Counted from the first letter of the stretch, positions 8,076 to 17,196 are shown. The stretch: 42,467 nt of DNA from JBCCQH01 sp039024435 (GCA_039024435.1 JBCCQH010000065.1:1-42467); one strand, 5' to 3'. The notes: generated by a model not told the origin, from the sequence alone. Translations and numbers: made by a program.

Positions 8076-11000
8076 TCACTCGCCCACCGCCACCGAGTAA
8101 GGGATCTCAAAGGAGATCACCGTGCCGGCGTCGATTGTGGTGTCCACCTCAAATTCTCCCCCAAAATCAATGACCCGCCGTTCCAGCGAAAAAAGCCCCA
8201 GACCGGGTTTTTTTCGGGCTTCCTCCAAGTCAAAGCCCACTCCGTCATCTTCAATGGTCACAGAGATGTCCCACTGGGTCTCGTGGATCTGAATGCTGAT
8301 CACCGAAGCCTCCGCGTGGCGAATGGCATTTTGGACGAGGGTCATGATAATGCGGTAAACCGCCCGGCTCACCGTCGGCGGCGCGCAATCGCGGTCCCCG
8401 TAGTGGTAGAATTGTAGCTTGGTGGTGACCGATTCGTCGATCTGGGCCAATGTTTCCCGCAGACCGTTGTGCAAGCCGAACTGCTGCAGCGCCACCGGCA
8501 CCATGTCCTGGGAGATTTGGCGCACAATTTCCAGCCCCTGTTCGAGGCGACTGCGGATGAACTGCAAGTCCTCGTGGGCCAGAATGTTCTCGGCTTGGGT
8601 GTGGCTCTTGAGGACGTGGATCCGCTGAATGGCGGTCGTGATGACCGGTCCCAGATCGTCGTGCAAATTGCGGGCGAGCTTTTCCTTTTCCGCTTCCTGG
8701 GCCTTGAATTCGATGGTGGCCAACTTTCGTTCGTACAGCGCCTTTTCCTCCACTTGGGCAATGGTTTCCGTGACATCCCGCGCCAGCACAATGATTTTTT
8801 CCTGCCCCGCAATGAAGGAGATCCGAGCCTGGTAGTGCCGCAGTTCTGCCGCAACGATCAACCTAAAGGCAAAACTGTCAATCCCCGGATTGGCCTGGGT
8901 ACGGGCGACAAAATCCACAAATGCCCGCCCCTGGACTTCGCCCAACAGTTCCGCCAGGCCGAAAGGCGAACGACCGGCGTAGCGTTGCTCGAGCTCAGGG
9001 ATAAAATTGCAGGAAAAATCCTCCACCATACCGTTTTGATCCACCAAAAACATCACGTCGGGCAGCGCATTCAGGACCGCCTCGTAACGGGCCTTGCCCA
9101 AGGCGATTTCCCGCACCAGCGTTCCCAGCCGTCGGTTGCTGGCCTTGAGGGCCCGCGTCCGCAATCGCAGGATGACCCACCCCCCGATTCCCAGCCCGAT
9201 CAGGGCCAGGGTCAGGAACCAGGGGTTGCGCCAGACCGGAACCGGCACGGTGAACCAGAACTTCTCCAGGTCGACCAGCCGGGCGGCAGTTTGGGCCTGG
9301 ACGGAGAGGGTATATTCGCCTGGCGGCAGAAACCCCAGCGCCAGAGAATCCCGGAAGGGCGGAATCCGGACCAAAGGATTCGGGACGAGTTTGCCCTGCA
9401 ATTGGTAGCCATCCGCCTCCCGCCAGTTCACCCCAGTATAGTAGAAGGAAATCGGCCGTCTCAAGTGCAGGCGCAACGCTTGCGGAGGCAATGGGAGGCG
9501 TTGGGGGCCGTTTCTGAAGGCTTCCAGGCGAATTTCCGGAGAGCGGTACCAGGAGTGCATCCGGGCCGGGGAGATGGCCACGATGCTATCCGCACGGCAA
9601 TACAACAAGCGGCCATCGGCACAGTGACTCCCGTGGGCTTGGATCGGGCTGTGGTTCCGGGCCAATGGAAAATCCACGCAGTTCACCGTTGCCGCCGAAA
9701 GCCCACTGAGCCGCGAAAATCCCCGTTCGTGTGCAACAATGAATGCCGCCGGGGGATCGGACTGCAGGTCAAACACATTGTTGGCGGTCAGGCAGTCCAC
9801 CCGCCGCAAGCGGTTTCCCGCCCCAGTCCCCCGCCATACCCCGGCCGTCAGCGTCCCCAGGACAAAATTCCCCGAGGAATCCTGCCCGTAGCTCGTGGGA
9901 CGGTCGCGCAGCCCCGCGAATGCCCGCTCCCAGGTGCCCGTGCTCCCCAGGCGCGCGACCAGCGAAATACCGGTCATCGCGAGGACCGAGGTATCGTTGA
10001 TCGGATAGATTTGGTCCACGACCGGAGTGATTCCGAGTTGCCACCCATCAAAATAATTCCGGTTGCGCGGGTTGCCCCGGCAGACCCGGGTCACACCGTG
10101 GTCCGATCCCAGCCAAAGATTGCCGTCTTGCGTACTGGTAATCACGCGGATGGCACGGTGATGGGGCGTTGTGGGGCCCAGAAACTGCCGCGGGACGGCA
10201 GTTGGAGAAACCATCCGGTACACGCCATCTGCTTCTGTTCCCAGCCAGAGCACCCCATCAGAATCTCGGTGCAGGGCCTGAATCGGTCGGGAGGTCAGTT
10301 GCCGGGCGGGGAGCATTGGATCGCCCAAATGCGCCGCAAGATACAGCCCTTCGCTTGTCCCCAGCAGGAATCCGTCTTCAGGAAGATAAAGAATGCAGTT
10401 CAGGGCGCCGGTGATCGCTGTGGGTTTGACCAGGCGCTGCCGCCAGTGCTGAACATCCTGCAGGGAAGGCGCCATCCATTGTCCCAAGCGCAGGACCCCC
10501 TCGTGGTCCACAAACAGGCTGGTGATTTCGTGGGGAGCAAGGGTGGTCGCCACCGAGGTCACCTTGCGGCGCTGGGGAGTGAAGTAAACCTGCCGCAGAC
10601 CGTAACCGCGGCTGCCCAGGACCACCGAATTGGGACCGGTGACTGCCAAAAAATTGATCGGGAAGGACTCCCGCTCGTAGCCGGGTAGGGCGGGCAGCCA
10701 CGCACCGCCCGGACCCCGAAAAAGCAATTGGTGGTGGCGGCCGGCCGCCCAGACTCCCTCTCCCGTGTAGTCCAGGGTAAGGGTATGGATGGGTTCGGCG
10801 CTGGAAGCCACCTGGCGGACGCGCCAGGGCTGGGCCTCGGTCGGGAAGGAAATTTCGACGATGCCCGAGTCGGTTCCCACGACCAGTCGGCGGATTTTCG
10901 GAGCCCAGACCGCACAGAGGGGGACTACCCCCGTTTTCACGGCGGAGGCGCCATTGAGTGCGATCAAGTGGCCATCGGATAGGAGCAGGCAAAGCATGCC

Positions 11001-11402
11001 GTGCGGATCCTCAAAGAGGTAGCAAATGCGGGTAGCGGTCGGCTCGGAAGGCAAGGTAAATTGCCGGGTCGGGGTGCCCCCGAGGCGCTGGCGGTAGACC
11101 TCGGTGCCCCCAACGGTGTAAAAGAAGGTTTCGGGCCAGCACCGGCTGACCATGAGCTGGGCGATGGCCCCGGAAGTGGGCGGCTTCAGGGTGTCGGTGG
11201 GGCGGTAAGTTTTGCGGCGCACAAAGATTTGCCGGTCATCCCGGTAGAGCATGGTCCCGTCGGGAAATTGCGCCCATTCGAGGATGCTGGTCTCGACAAA
11301 GGGGCCCGGCTCCAGTCCTGCATCAGCCCGGAGGTCCTTTCCGGAGGCAAGCAGCAGCCCCAGCAGCCAACAAACGAGGCGGAGATGGAACCGGGAAGTC
11401 AT
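8076..11402 (-). CDS. Propeller-type sensor histidine kinase (Reg_prop / Y_Y_Y / PAS-like / HisKA_3)
   Basis: An 1108-residue membrane sensor kinase. A signal peptide (residues 1-~26) precedes a long periplasmic sensor with repeated DGVLWLG-type propeller motifs (DSDGVLWLGTEADGVYRM, DGNLWLGSDHGVTRV). A Y_Y_Y-like domain (ISFYYTGVNWREADGYQL) follows around 650-720. One membrane helix is at ~728-746, then a PAS-like domain (~770-880). The HisKA_3 helix has ARNLHDDLGPVITTAI with His914 as phosphorylation site, and the ATPase domain has QNAIRHA, EDDGVGFD and GLGLFSLERR. HisKA_3 kinases normally phosphorylate LuxR-type regulators; two are encoded nearby (15177 and 18932). The ATG at 11402 overlaps the upstream gene's stop as ATGA, confirming this start over the longer frame. 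The ligand is unknown. Confidence 0.92.
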   Translation of the reverse strand: MTSRFHLRLVCWLLGLLLASGKDLRADAGLEPGPFVETSILEWAQFPDGTMLYRDDRQIFVRRKTYRPTDTLKPPTSGAIAQLMVSRCWPETFFYTVGGTEVYRQRLGGTPTRQFTLPSEPTATRICYLFEDPHGMLCLLLSDGHLIALNGASAVKTGVVPLCAVWAPKIRRLVVGTDSGIVEISFPTEAQPWRVRQVASSAEPIHTLTLDYTGEGVWAAGRHHQLLFRGPGGAWLPALPGYERESFPINFLAVTGPNSVVLGSRGYGLRQVYFTPQRRKVTSVATTLAPHEITSLFVDHEGVLRLGQWMAPSLQDVQHWRQRLVKPTAITGALNCILYLPEDGFLLGTSEGLYLAAHLGDPMLPARQLTSRPIQALHRDSDGVLWLGTEADGVYRMVSPTAVPRQFLGPTTPHHRAIRVITSTQDGNLWLGSDHGVTRVCRGNPRNRNYFDGWQLGITPVVDQIYPINDTSVLAMTGISLVARLGSTGTWERAFAGLRDRPTSYGQDSSGNFVLGTLTAGVWRGTGAGNRLRRVDCLTANNVFDLQSDPPAAFIVAHERGFSRLSGLSAATVNCVDFPLARNHSPIQAHGSHCADGRLLYCRADSIVAISPARMHSWYRSPEIRLEAFRNGPQRLPLPPQALRLHLRRPISFYYTGVNWREADGYQLQGKLVPNPLVRIPPFRDSLALGFLPPGEYTLSVQAQTAARLVDLEKFWFTVPVPVWRNPWFLTLALIGLGIGGWVILRLRTRALKASNRRLGTLVREIALGKARYEAVLNALPDVMFLVDQNGMVEDFSCNFIPELEQRYAGRSPFGLAELLGEVQGRAFVDFVARTQANPGIDSFAFRLIVAAELRHYQARISFIAGQEKIIVLARDVTETIAQVEEKALYERKLATIEFKAQEAEKEKLARNLHDDLGPVITTAIQRIHVLKSHTQAENILAHEDLQFIRSRLEQGLEIVRQISQDMVPVALQQFGLHNGLRETLAQIDESVTTKLQFYHYGDRDCAPPTVSRAVYRIIMTLVQNAIRHAEASVISIQIHETQWDISVTIEDDGVGFDLEEARKKPGLGLFSLERRVIDFGGEFEVDTTIDAGTVISFEIPYSVAVGE

Positions 11403-12400
11403 TTGGAGGTTCTGGGAGGCAGTTGTCGGCGGGAACGGGCGGGCGGTGCGTATTTGTACGGAGGAAATATCCCCACCGGACCGCAGACAATCGGACAATC
11501 GTAATTGTCCCGGAATTCACAGCGGATGATCATGTCGTTGGATTCGCGGATCGATTCGGGATAAATTCTCAGGTGAAGCAGGGTTTTGGGACCGTTGTCG
11601 GTGAGGGGAACCACCGAGTGGATCCATTCGCCATTGCCGGAGGGTTGAATGCTCCGCGGTTTGAGCCGGTAGCCCTCAATCGTAATTTTCCCCCGCTGGG
11701 CGTAATCAAAATCAAAATTGCGGGCGACCACTTTGGCGGCGGTGCCGACCCAGGGATAGATCGACACAAAATCCTGTTTCTGCGCGCTGGGCAGGCGGAA
11801 GATCATTTCGTAGGTGTAGGAGTTCCCGCCGACGATGGGCTGGTCGACTTGGGGATCCGGGTCGCGGCTGAGTTTGAAGCGGTAGAGGTTGAGGTCGTTG
11901 CCCTTTTTGGCCTGGATCACCATTTTGAAGCCAAATGCATCCCCAAAGGCGGTCCGGGGATCGGCTTCTGACTTGTAATACGGCCCAAAGGTGAACCACT
12001 CGCCATCCGTGGGCCGCTTTTTGCCGAAGGACTGCCGGTCCAGGAGGCGCCCGAAATCGGTGGTGTGCTTGCGGCGCGCGTCGCAAGAGTCGTAGGTGCT
12101 GACCGCTCCGGGATAGCCGTAGACCGAGAATTCGATCCTGGTGTCGGTGGTGCCGTAGATGTCGTCCAGCTCGGCATCGAGCCAGGGGTGGTAGACGTGG
12201 ATGTAGATCGGATCCTGACAATTCTGCGGAGCGACAAAAACCAGGGTTTGCCGGTGGCGGTCGTCGCCAAAATCGTCGGGAGCGGCGGGTCCGGAAATGG
12301 AAAAGTAGGCGGGACCGGTCCGCGGATTGGGGATCTTTTGCGCGGCGAGGGTGCCGGAAAGGCAGAGGAAAATGGTGAAGCAAATGCGGAGAATTTTCAT
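11399..12400 (-). CDS. Secreted protein of unknown function, coupled between OmpA-like and sensor kinase genes
   Basis: A 333-residue protein beginning MKILRICFTIFLCLSGTLAAQ, a signal peptide cut near AAQ. The mature part is rich in Tyr, Asp and Pro with beta-strand-like alternation and five or so Cys (ending NYDCPIVCGP). I recognise no family. Its ATG at 12400 overlaps the stop of the upstream OmpA-like gene as ATGA. Its own stop overlaps the start of the sensor kinase gene as ATGA. This double coupling argues that the three products are made in fixed ratio and work together, perhaps with this protein as a periplasmic or surface partner of the kinase sensor. That role is inference. Confidence 0.78.
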   Translation of the reverse strand: MKILRICFTIFLCLSGTLAAQKIPNPRTGPAYFSISGPAAPDDFGDDRHRQTLVFVAPQNCQDPIYIHVYHPWLDAELDDIYGTTDTRIEFSVYGYPGAVSTYDSCDARRKHTTDFGRLLDRQSFGKKRPTDGEWFTFGPYYKSEADPRTAFGDAFGFKMVIQAKKGNDLNLYRFKLSRDPDPQVDQPIVGGNSYTYEMIFRLPSAQKQDFVSIYPWVGTAAKVVARNFDFDYAQRGKITIEGYRLKPRSIQPSGNGEWIHSVVPLTDNGPKTLLHLRIYPESIRESNDMIIRCEFRDNYDCPIVCGPVGIFPPYKYAPPARSRRQLPPRTSK

Positions 12401-14730
12401 TTTTCTCGGGGGTTGGCGGACCAATGCGGAGGACGAGCCGCGTAGTAGTGGAACTCGACGCGCCGGTTATTGGCCCGTCGGCGGGGGCTGTCGTTGGGGG
12501 CAATCGGCCGGGTCTCCCCGAAAGAGAAGATGCGCACGCGCTCCCGGTCCACCCGGTTGGCGATCAGTCGCTGCTGAATGGTGCGGGCCCGCCGCTGCCC
12601 CAACGCGTAGTTGTAGGCTTCGCTGCCGAAGTCGTCGGTGTGGCCGTGAATTTCGAGGAAGTACCCCCGGTCGGAGTTCATTTTTGCTTTGATCCGTTCC
12701 ACAACTGCCTGGTAGGCGGAGTTGGGGCGGGCAATGTCAAAGTCAAAGTGCAGCGTATCCACAAAGGTGGGGCCGAGGACGACCACCGGCAGGGTATCGG
12801 TTTTGCAGTAGCGCACCAATTCCCCTTTGTCCCCGATGCCGGAAATTTCCCAAAGGATGAAGTTATCTCGGGGGTCGGTGATGACGATTTCTGCAGTTTG
12901 GCCCCGTTGCACGCTCCCGTCGGGTGCGGTCCAGTGGACATTTTCCAGGAACAACCGTCCCCCCTCGTGCCCGGCAAGTGACAGTTCAAATGGCTTCCCC
13001 GCAACAATCGAATCGGGCCGCTCGATCCGGGCAAAGGCGTTCCGGGCTTTCTCCCGGTAGGCCGTGACCGGATAGCTCGTGTACCATTCTCCCGTTTGGG
13101 CATCAAAGTAGCCAAAGGTGCCCACCAAACTGTCCTGGTCGCCGGTCAGGCATTTGGTGACGGCGGCAGAGGTGTACGCGCTGCCGTCGGAAAAATTCCA
13201 GCGGCAGGGAATCGAATCCAGGCCGGGGAGATCAGAAAAGAATTCGATGCAGTCGTCCTGAACTTCCCGTGGTGGCGGGGTACAGAAATAGGCGAGTGCG
13301 GACAAATCACGGTGGACCGCGGGCAATTCGTCCCGGGTCAGGCGCCGGGTCGCCAGTGAATCGGGCAAGGGCGGAATGCGGGTGGCCCGCCAAATGTCAA
13401 AGTTCAACCGCAGGGCTTGCTCGCCACCGGGAATCGCCGCCAGATAGCCGGTATCGGGGTCCAGCGGAAAGTAACTCATCTCGTGGAGGGGGGAATTGAT
13501 GCCCCAGCCGAGGTTGTGGGGCGGAAGGGCCGGGGAATCCAACTGCACGTGAAAGATGTCGTAGCCGCCGTATCCGGGATGCCCGTCGCTGGCAAAAAGC
13601 AGACCGCCCTGGCGATCAAATCGGGGGAAGACCTCATTTCCGGCCGAGTTGATCACCGGTCCCAGGGGCCGGGGAGGCGACCAATCTCCTTGTGCATCGC
13701 GTCGGGTGAGGTAGAGGTCGGAGTCGCCGTTGTCGCGGGGCGAGGCGACCGCGAGCACGGCGCGGTCCTGGGCCGGAGAAAGCGAAAACTGGATCACCGG
13801 GAGGGTGTCCGGCCAGAGCGAAAGGCGGCGGATGGTTTTGAAGCGGTCTTTGCGGTTGGGGGTGGCCACGAGGGCTTCGGAATGCCATTTGGCGGAGCTG
13901 GTCGGGGCATTGGCGAATTTGTAGCGGATGAAAAAGATCGCGGAATCGCCCTGGGTGTCCATGATGAGTTCGTTTTTGCGGGAATTGACCGGTGGGGGCA
14001 GGCGCCGGGTCCGAAAGTTTTCCTCGGTGCTGTCCCCGGTGATCCACCAGATGTCCATCGGGCTGGGCGGCGGAGCAAGGGGGTCAAACACGGGGGAGAG
14101 GGTGAAGAAATAATAGTTTGCCGAGACCAGCCAGCCGCCGCGGAAGGGCACAGCATTGATCTCCTGGTAGGGTTCATTGAAGGGGAGCGGTTGTCGCCGG
14201 AAGATGGCTTGGGGGTGTTGGGTCTGGGTGGCGATGAAATCGGGCAGTTCCTGGTTCACGGCTTCTTGGACCAGTTGGTTGCGGACGGGGATGGCGTCTG
14301 CGCCGGGGGCTTTGCACTGCTTCTCCATCTCCAGGGCGTGGATCAGGGCGGCGCTTGGGTGGCCATTGATCTGAAGGAGACGGGTGTACCAAAGCTGGTG
14401 GTAGGGGTTGCGGGGGGCTTCGCGGACCAGGCGTTCAAATTGCAGCAGGGACACGTCGAACCAGCCGAGGTTGTAGTAGGCAATGCCGGCGAGAAATGTG
14501 GCCCGTTCGGGAGCGATATTTCCCCTTTGGGAGGCGCGGCGGACCAAATTGGCGAAGCGGAAGTACTTTTCTGCGATCCAGCGGCTTTGCACCCGGCGAT
14601 CCGTCCGCGGCGCAATCGAGGCTTCGATCTGGGGCTGATCCGGCTGGGCGGCCCCCCAATGGGCCCCGGCGACGATCCAAAAGAGGAGCAGCCACCCCCG
14701 TAGGCTTCCGGAAGCGGTCCCGGTGCGCAT
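12397..14730 (-). CDS. PorE-like OmpA-family outer-membrane protein (TPR / PD40 / PKD-like / OmpA)
   Basis: A 777-residue protein. I start it at the ATG at 14730 because it gives a signal peptide (GWLLLFWIVAGAHWGAAQ); an ATG at 14784 would add 18 residues. After the signal come TPR-like helices (~40-140). PD40/WD40-like beta-propeller motifs follow (SDLYLTRRDAQGDW, FPRFDRQGGLLFASDG, GYGGYDIF), then PKD-like segments (CRWNFSDG) and a C-terminal OmpA domain from ~657. That domain has LEIHGHTDDFGSEAYNYALG and NNRRVEF, the peptidoglycan-binding signature. This order resembles PorE of the type IX secretion system, which links the translocon to peptidoglycan. It could equally be a generic envelope anchor. 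It is first of the coupled three-gene unit. Confidence 0.88.
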   Translation of the reverse strand: MRTGTASGSLRGWLLLFWIVAGAHWGAAQPDQPQIEASIAPRTDRRVQSRWIAEKYFRFANLVRRASQRGNIAPERATFLAGIAYYNLGWFDVSLLQFERLVREAPRNPYHQLWYTRLLQINGHPSAALIHALEMEKQCKAPGADAIPVRNQLVQEAVNQELPDFIATQTQHPQAIFRRQPLPFNEPYQEINAVPFRGGWLVSANYYFFTLSPVFDPLAPPPSPMDIWWITGDSTEENFRTRRLPPPVNSRKNELIMDTQGDSAIFFIRYKFANAPTSSAKWHSEALVATPNRKDRFKTIRRLSLWPDTLPVIQFSLSPAQDRAVLAVASPRDNGDSDLYLTRRDAQGDWSPPRPLGPVINSAGNEVFPRFDRQGGLLFASDGHPGYGGYDIFHVQLDSPALPPHNLGWGINSPLHEMSYFPLDPDTGYLAAIPGGEQALRLNFDIWRATRIPPLPDSLATRRLTRDELPAVHRDLSALAYFCTPPPREVQDDCIEFFSDLPGLDSIPCRWNFSDGSAYTSAAVTKCLTGDQDSLVGTFGYFDAQTGEWYTSYPVTAYREKARNAFARIERPDSIVAGKPFELSLAGHEGGRLFLENVHWTAPDGSVQRGQTAEIVITDPRDNFILWEISGIGDKGELVRYCKTDTLPVVVLGPTFVDTLHFDFDIARPNSAYQAVVERIKAKMNSDRGYFLEIHGHTDDFGSEAYNYALGQRRARTIQQRLIANRVDRERVRIFSFGETRPIAPNDSPRRRANNRRVEFHYYAARPPHWSANPREK

Positions 14731-14784
14731 GCAAACGCGGAGTACCCGTCTATCGTTTGGTCCAGACCGAATGTATCGCTTCAT

Positions 14785-15176
14785 GGTTGAGAGAACAAAT
14801 GTTTCCCCGGCGGCGGAAGCCGTTAGAAGCCCAATATGGAGAGAGGGGGGCGGCAAAAAATCCGCCTTAGTGCGGAATTCTACCTACGGCAACTCCGTAG
14901 TTTACCCGGAAAACGTCCGCCGGAGGGCAGAGCACTTGGTCAGGGGCAATCCGCCGCCCCCCGGAGCAAGCCCGATTCGTCGCCATGGTGCCCAAACGCG
15001 AAAATTACGTGCAAATCTGCGCGAGGTCCGTATATCTACGGAATTCACAGAAATAGGCGAAAAGGTTGGTTTTTTTGAGCAATCTCCCGCGTTTCTTGGG
15101 TAAGCGTTCCAGAGACTACGATCGGCCCCTTCTCACAATTGTCGCAGTATTGGCACAGATAAACAATTTTTGAAAA
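14785..15176. other. Divergent intergenic region with two short dyads
   Basis: No convincing gene. It lies between the minus-strand OmpA/secreted/kinase unit and the plus-strand response regulator, so it must hold both promoters, but I see no good match to the Bacteroidota TAnnTTTG consensus. Two hairpins with the same stem sequence occur: CTACGG/CCGTAG at 14884-14900 and TCCGTA/TACGGA at 15027-15042. Both sit next to CGGAATTC. They could be operator half-sites for a regulator, though both are short. Confidence 0.4.
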
Positions 15177-15875
15177 ATGAAAGGTATCAATTTAATGATC
15201 GTTGAGGATGTTCGCATCATTCGCGACGGACTCGAGTCCATCTTCAGGACGATCCCGGGAATCAAGATTGCAGCAATCGCGGAAGATGGGGAAGAAGCGG
15301 TTTATTTCGCCAAAAAAGGCATCCCCATTGATGTCATCTTGATGGATGTGGAACTCCCCGGAATCAACGGAATCGAGGCCACCGAACGCATCCTCGAACT
15401 GCGTCCCTCGATCAAGGTCATCGGGCAATCGCTCGTCCACTCAAAGGCTTACGTGAAAAAAATGGTCCGTGCGGGCGCACGGGGCATGATTTTCAAGGAA
15501 TCGGACCAGGAGGAATTTGCCCACGCGATCCGCACCGTCTACGAGGGAAATGTCTATTTCGCCAATAAAATTTCTCAGATTTTGCTCCAGGATGAACTGC
15601 CGATTGATGCGTCGGCCGTGCGCAATAGCCTCACCTCAATTCAGTCGGTGGATGAATTGACCCGGCGGGAAAAAGAGGTTCTGAAGCTCATTTTGGGGGA
15701 AAAGACTTCGGTGGAGATCGCGGAAATCCTGTGCATCAGCCGGCGCACGGTCGAAACCCACCGCCGCAACTTGCTCGGCAAGGTCGGGGCCAAAAGCAGC
15801 ATCGGGTTGGTGATGTTTGCTATGCGGCACAAGATTGTTTTTGATCCCGACGAATTTCCCCGCCTGAAAAAGTAA
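15177..15875 (+). CDS. LuxR/NarL-family response regulator
   Basis: A 232-residue two-component response regulator. The receiver domain spans ~4-125 with acidic residues E10/D11, phosphoacceptor Asp57 in VILMDVELPG, and the conserved Lys in GMIFKES. The output is a LuxR-type HTH at ~160-210 (LTRREKEVLKLIL, then CISRRTVETHRRNL). It would bind DNA as a dimer when phosphorylated by a HisKA_3 kinase. It is transcribed divergently from the unit that contains such a kinase (8076-11402), so that kinase is the obvious candidate partner, by context only. A rho-independent terminator follows. Confidence 0.94.
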   Translation: MKGINLMIVEDVRIIRDGLESIFRTIPGIKIAAIAEDGEEAVYFAKKGIPIDVILMDVELPGINGIEATERILELRPSIKVIGQSLVHSKAYVKKMVRAGARGMIFKESDQEEFAHAIRTVYEGNVYFANKISQILLQDELPIDASAVRNSLTSIQSVDELTRREKEVLKLILGEKTSVEIAEILCISRRTVETHRRNLLGKVGAKSSIGLVMFAMRHKIVFDPDEFPRLKK

Positions 15876-15905
15876 GTGGCAGCGTTCTTTTTGCTCATTG
15901 TTTGG

Positions 15906-15933
15906 CCCGACCCCTAAGTCGGGTCATTTTTTT
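15906..15933 (+). terminator. Rho-independent terminator after the response regulator
   Basis: The stem is CCCGAC (15906-15911) with GTCGGG (15918-15923) and a 6-base loop, extendable outward by a G-T and a G-C pair. It is followed by a run of seven T at 15927-15933. It lies 30 bp past the stop of the regulator gene. Confidence 0.85.
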
Positions 15934-16316
15934 ATTAATCGGTACGAACTGCCATCGTTCCGCCGGGAATTGCCTTCCTGAAAATGAAAGAGCAGCGGGG
16001 CCCACAGAATTCAGGGTGGGGCGGATATTTTCCTACGTAATGGTCCCGAATTGGGGATCGGTATTTTCCCGGAGCGCGGCGGCGCAAATCCGACCGGCGC
16101 GGTTTCCCAGTTTTCCCGGATCGAAATGCAACAAACCCTGAAACGGATACAATCGGTGTTTACAGGCTTATTTTCGCGGTTTTTTCCCCTGACCTTTAAC
16201 TCATCAAACTCAAAATAAACGCTCGATTCCATCATTTTGAGTATTCGCCAACTCGGACCGATCCACGCGGTTCGTCGCCTTCTGAAGTACACCATTTATC
16301 TAAATCCAATATCAAA
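15934..16316. other. Intergenic region, no gene seen
   Basis: About 380 bp between the terminator and the next plus-strand gene. I find no convincing reading frame, RNA gene or repeat. It should hold the promoter of the secreted-protein gene at 16317. The TCATTTTG near 16230 only partly matches the Bacteroidota -7 element. Confidence 0.5.
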
Positions 16317-16850
16317 ATGAAAAAGTTTAACTATGTCTCAATTCCCATTTTGCTGGTTTGTTTTGTTTTTGCCGGGGACGTTTGGCCCGATAATTCGGTC
16401 AAATTGAGGGATGCTTTTGTGCGGCGCAAGGTATCTGCGCCGGCCCTGACCGCGGCGTGTCCGGTGCTGGCCCCTGCCCCCTGGGATACGTACTGGTTGG
16501 AGGTCACAACCGATACGGTTGGGGGCAGCTTGCATTCAGTGATCCGGCAGCGGGCTTCGCACCCCCTGAACGCCCAGCAGCGCGTAAAATTCATGTTGGT
16601 GGCGCTGCCGGAGGGCCTTGCGGCGGGAAACGTGGATTCCTTGCAGCACAACCAAGAATACGTGGAGACCGCCTTGATCTGGGATTTGCCGGAAGGCAGT
16701 TACCTCTTTCTGTTCCTCCGTCAGGACTTGCCCCAACCCAACTGGCAGGACACGGTTCCGATCATGGAGTTGGCGCCCCAGGAGGATTTGCTTGAGCGCG
16801 AGTTGAATCTGCTGCCCACCTTGATCTTGGTGGAAGAGAATCTGGATTGA
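16317..16850 (+). CDS. Secreted protein of unknown function
   Basis: A 177-residue protein. The start MKKFNYVSIPILLVCFVFAGD is a typical signal peptide, with cleavage likely shortly after residue 20. The mature part has a single Cys, then a region with many Leu and Gln residues and an acidic C-terminus (ending EENLD). I recognise no family. It is monocistronic: the next genes on each side are separated by more than 300 bp, and a hairpin follows it. The ATG at 16317 is preceded by an AT-rich leader. Confidence 0.7.
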   Translation: MKKFNYVSIPILLVCFVFAGDVWPDNSVKLRDAFVRRKVSAPALTAACPVLAPAPWDTYWLEVTTDTVGGSLHSVIRQRASHPLNAQQRVKFMLVALPEGLAAGNVDSLQHNQEYVETALIWDLPEGSYLFLFLRQDLPQPNWQDTVPIMELAPQEDLLERELNLLPTLILVEENLD

Positions 16851-16862
16851 GCCCGCAAACGC

Positions 16863-16894
16863 ACTGATCGGGGGGGATTTCTCCGGTCAGTTTC
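16863..16894 (+). terminator. Possible weak terminator hairpin
   Basis: ACTGATCGG (16863-16871) pairs with CCGGTCAGT (16883-16891) with one T-G wobble, 12 bp after the stop of the gene at 16317. The T-tract is short (TTCC then GATTT), so termination may be inefficient. Confidence 0.45.
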
Positions 16895-16925
16895 CGATTT
16901 CCAGTAAACGCTTCGCTCAATTTTC

Positions 16926-16975
16926 AATTTCCAATGGCTACGCGGCTATCCGCAGCAACGTGGCCATTGGAAATT
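16926..16975. repeat. 13-bp perfect inverted repeat
   Basis: AATTTCCAATGGC at 16926-16938 is repeated in inverse orientation as GCCATTGGAAATT at 16963-16975, with a 24-bp loop. It lies in the non-coding stretch 16851-17195, which holds several related AATTTCC/GGAAATT-type segments and no gene. It could fold as a hairpin or be part of a small dispersed repeat. Confidence 0.7.
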
Positions 16976-17010
16976 TTCGTTCATAAATGTCCGCCGTGCC
17001 TGGGGAACGC

Positions 17011-17196
17011 GCCCATCGAAAATCCGGAAGTCAATCAATTAGAAGATCTAATTTTGGGAAAATCCTAGGGGGCCGCACGGCATGCCGTGCGGCTACGATC
17101 CCGTGCGGAAGGGACGTTTTAGGCGAATTGAGCATCGCTGTTTGCGCGTCCAAGATGCACCCATTGAAAATCGGAAATCGATCAATTGGAAATTCT
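17011..17196. repeat. Near-identical ~38-bp direct repeats flanking a 22-bp perfect palindrome
   Basis: A segment at 17011-17049 (CCCATCGAAAATCCGGAA, then TCAATCAATT) recurs with few changes at 17159-17196 (CCCATTGAAAATCGGAAA, then CGATCAATT). Between them, at 17072-17093, GCCGCACGGC-ATGCCGTGCGGC reads the same on both strands, followed by TACG. A partial echo of its arm (CCGTGCGG) is at 17101-17108. The arrangement of direct repeats around a GC palindrome resembles a small non-autonomous dispersed element or REP-like unit, which is inference. The right copy reaches the stop of the minus-strand gene that ends at 17196. Confidence 0.65.

Noticed and set aside
8469..10688. A 739-codon open frame on the plus strand opposite the sensor kinase
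   Set aside because: It is antisense to a clear kinase with domain motifs, has no recognisable protein features and reflects the GC-rich codon pattern.
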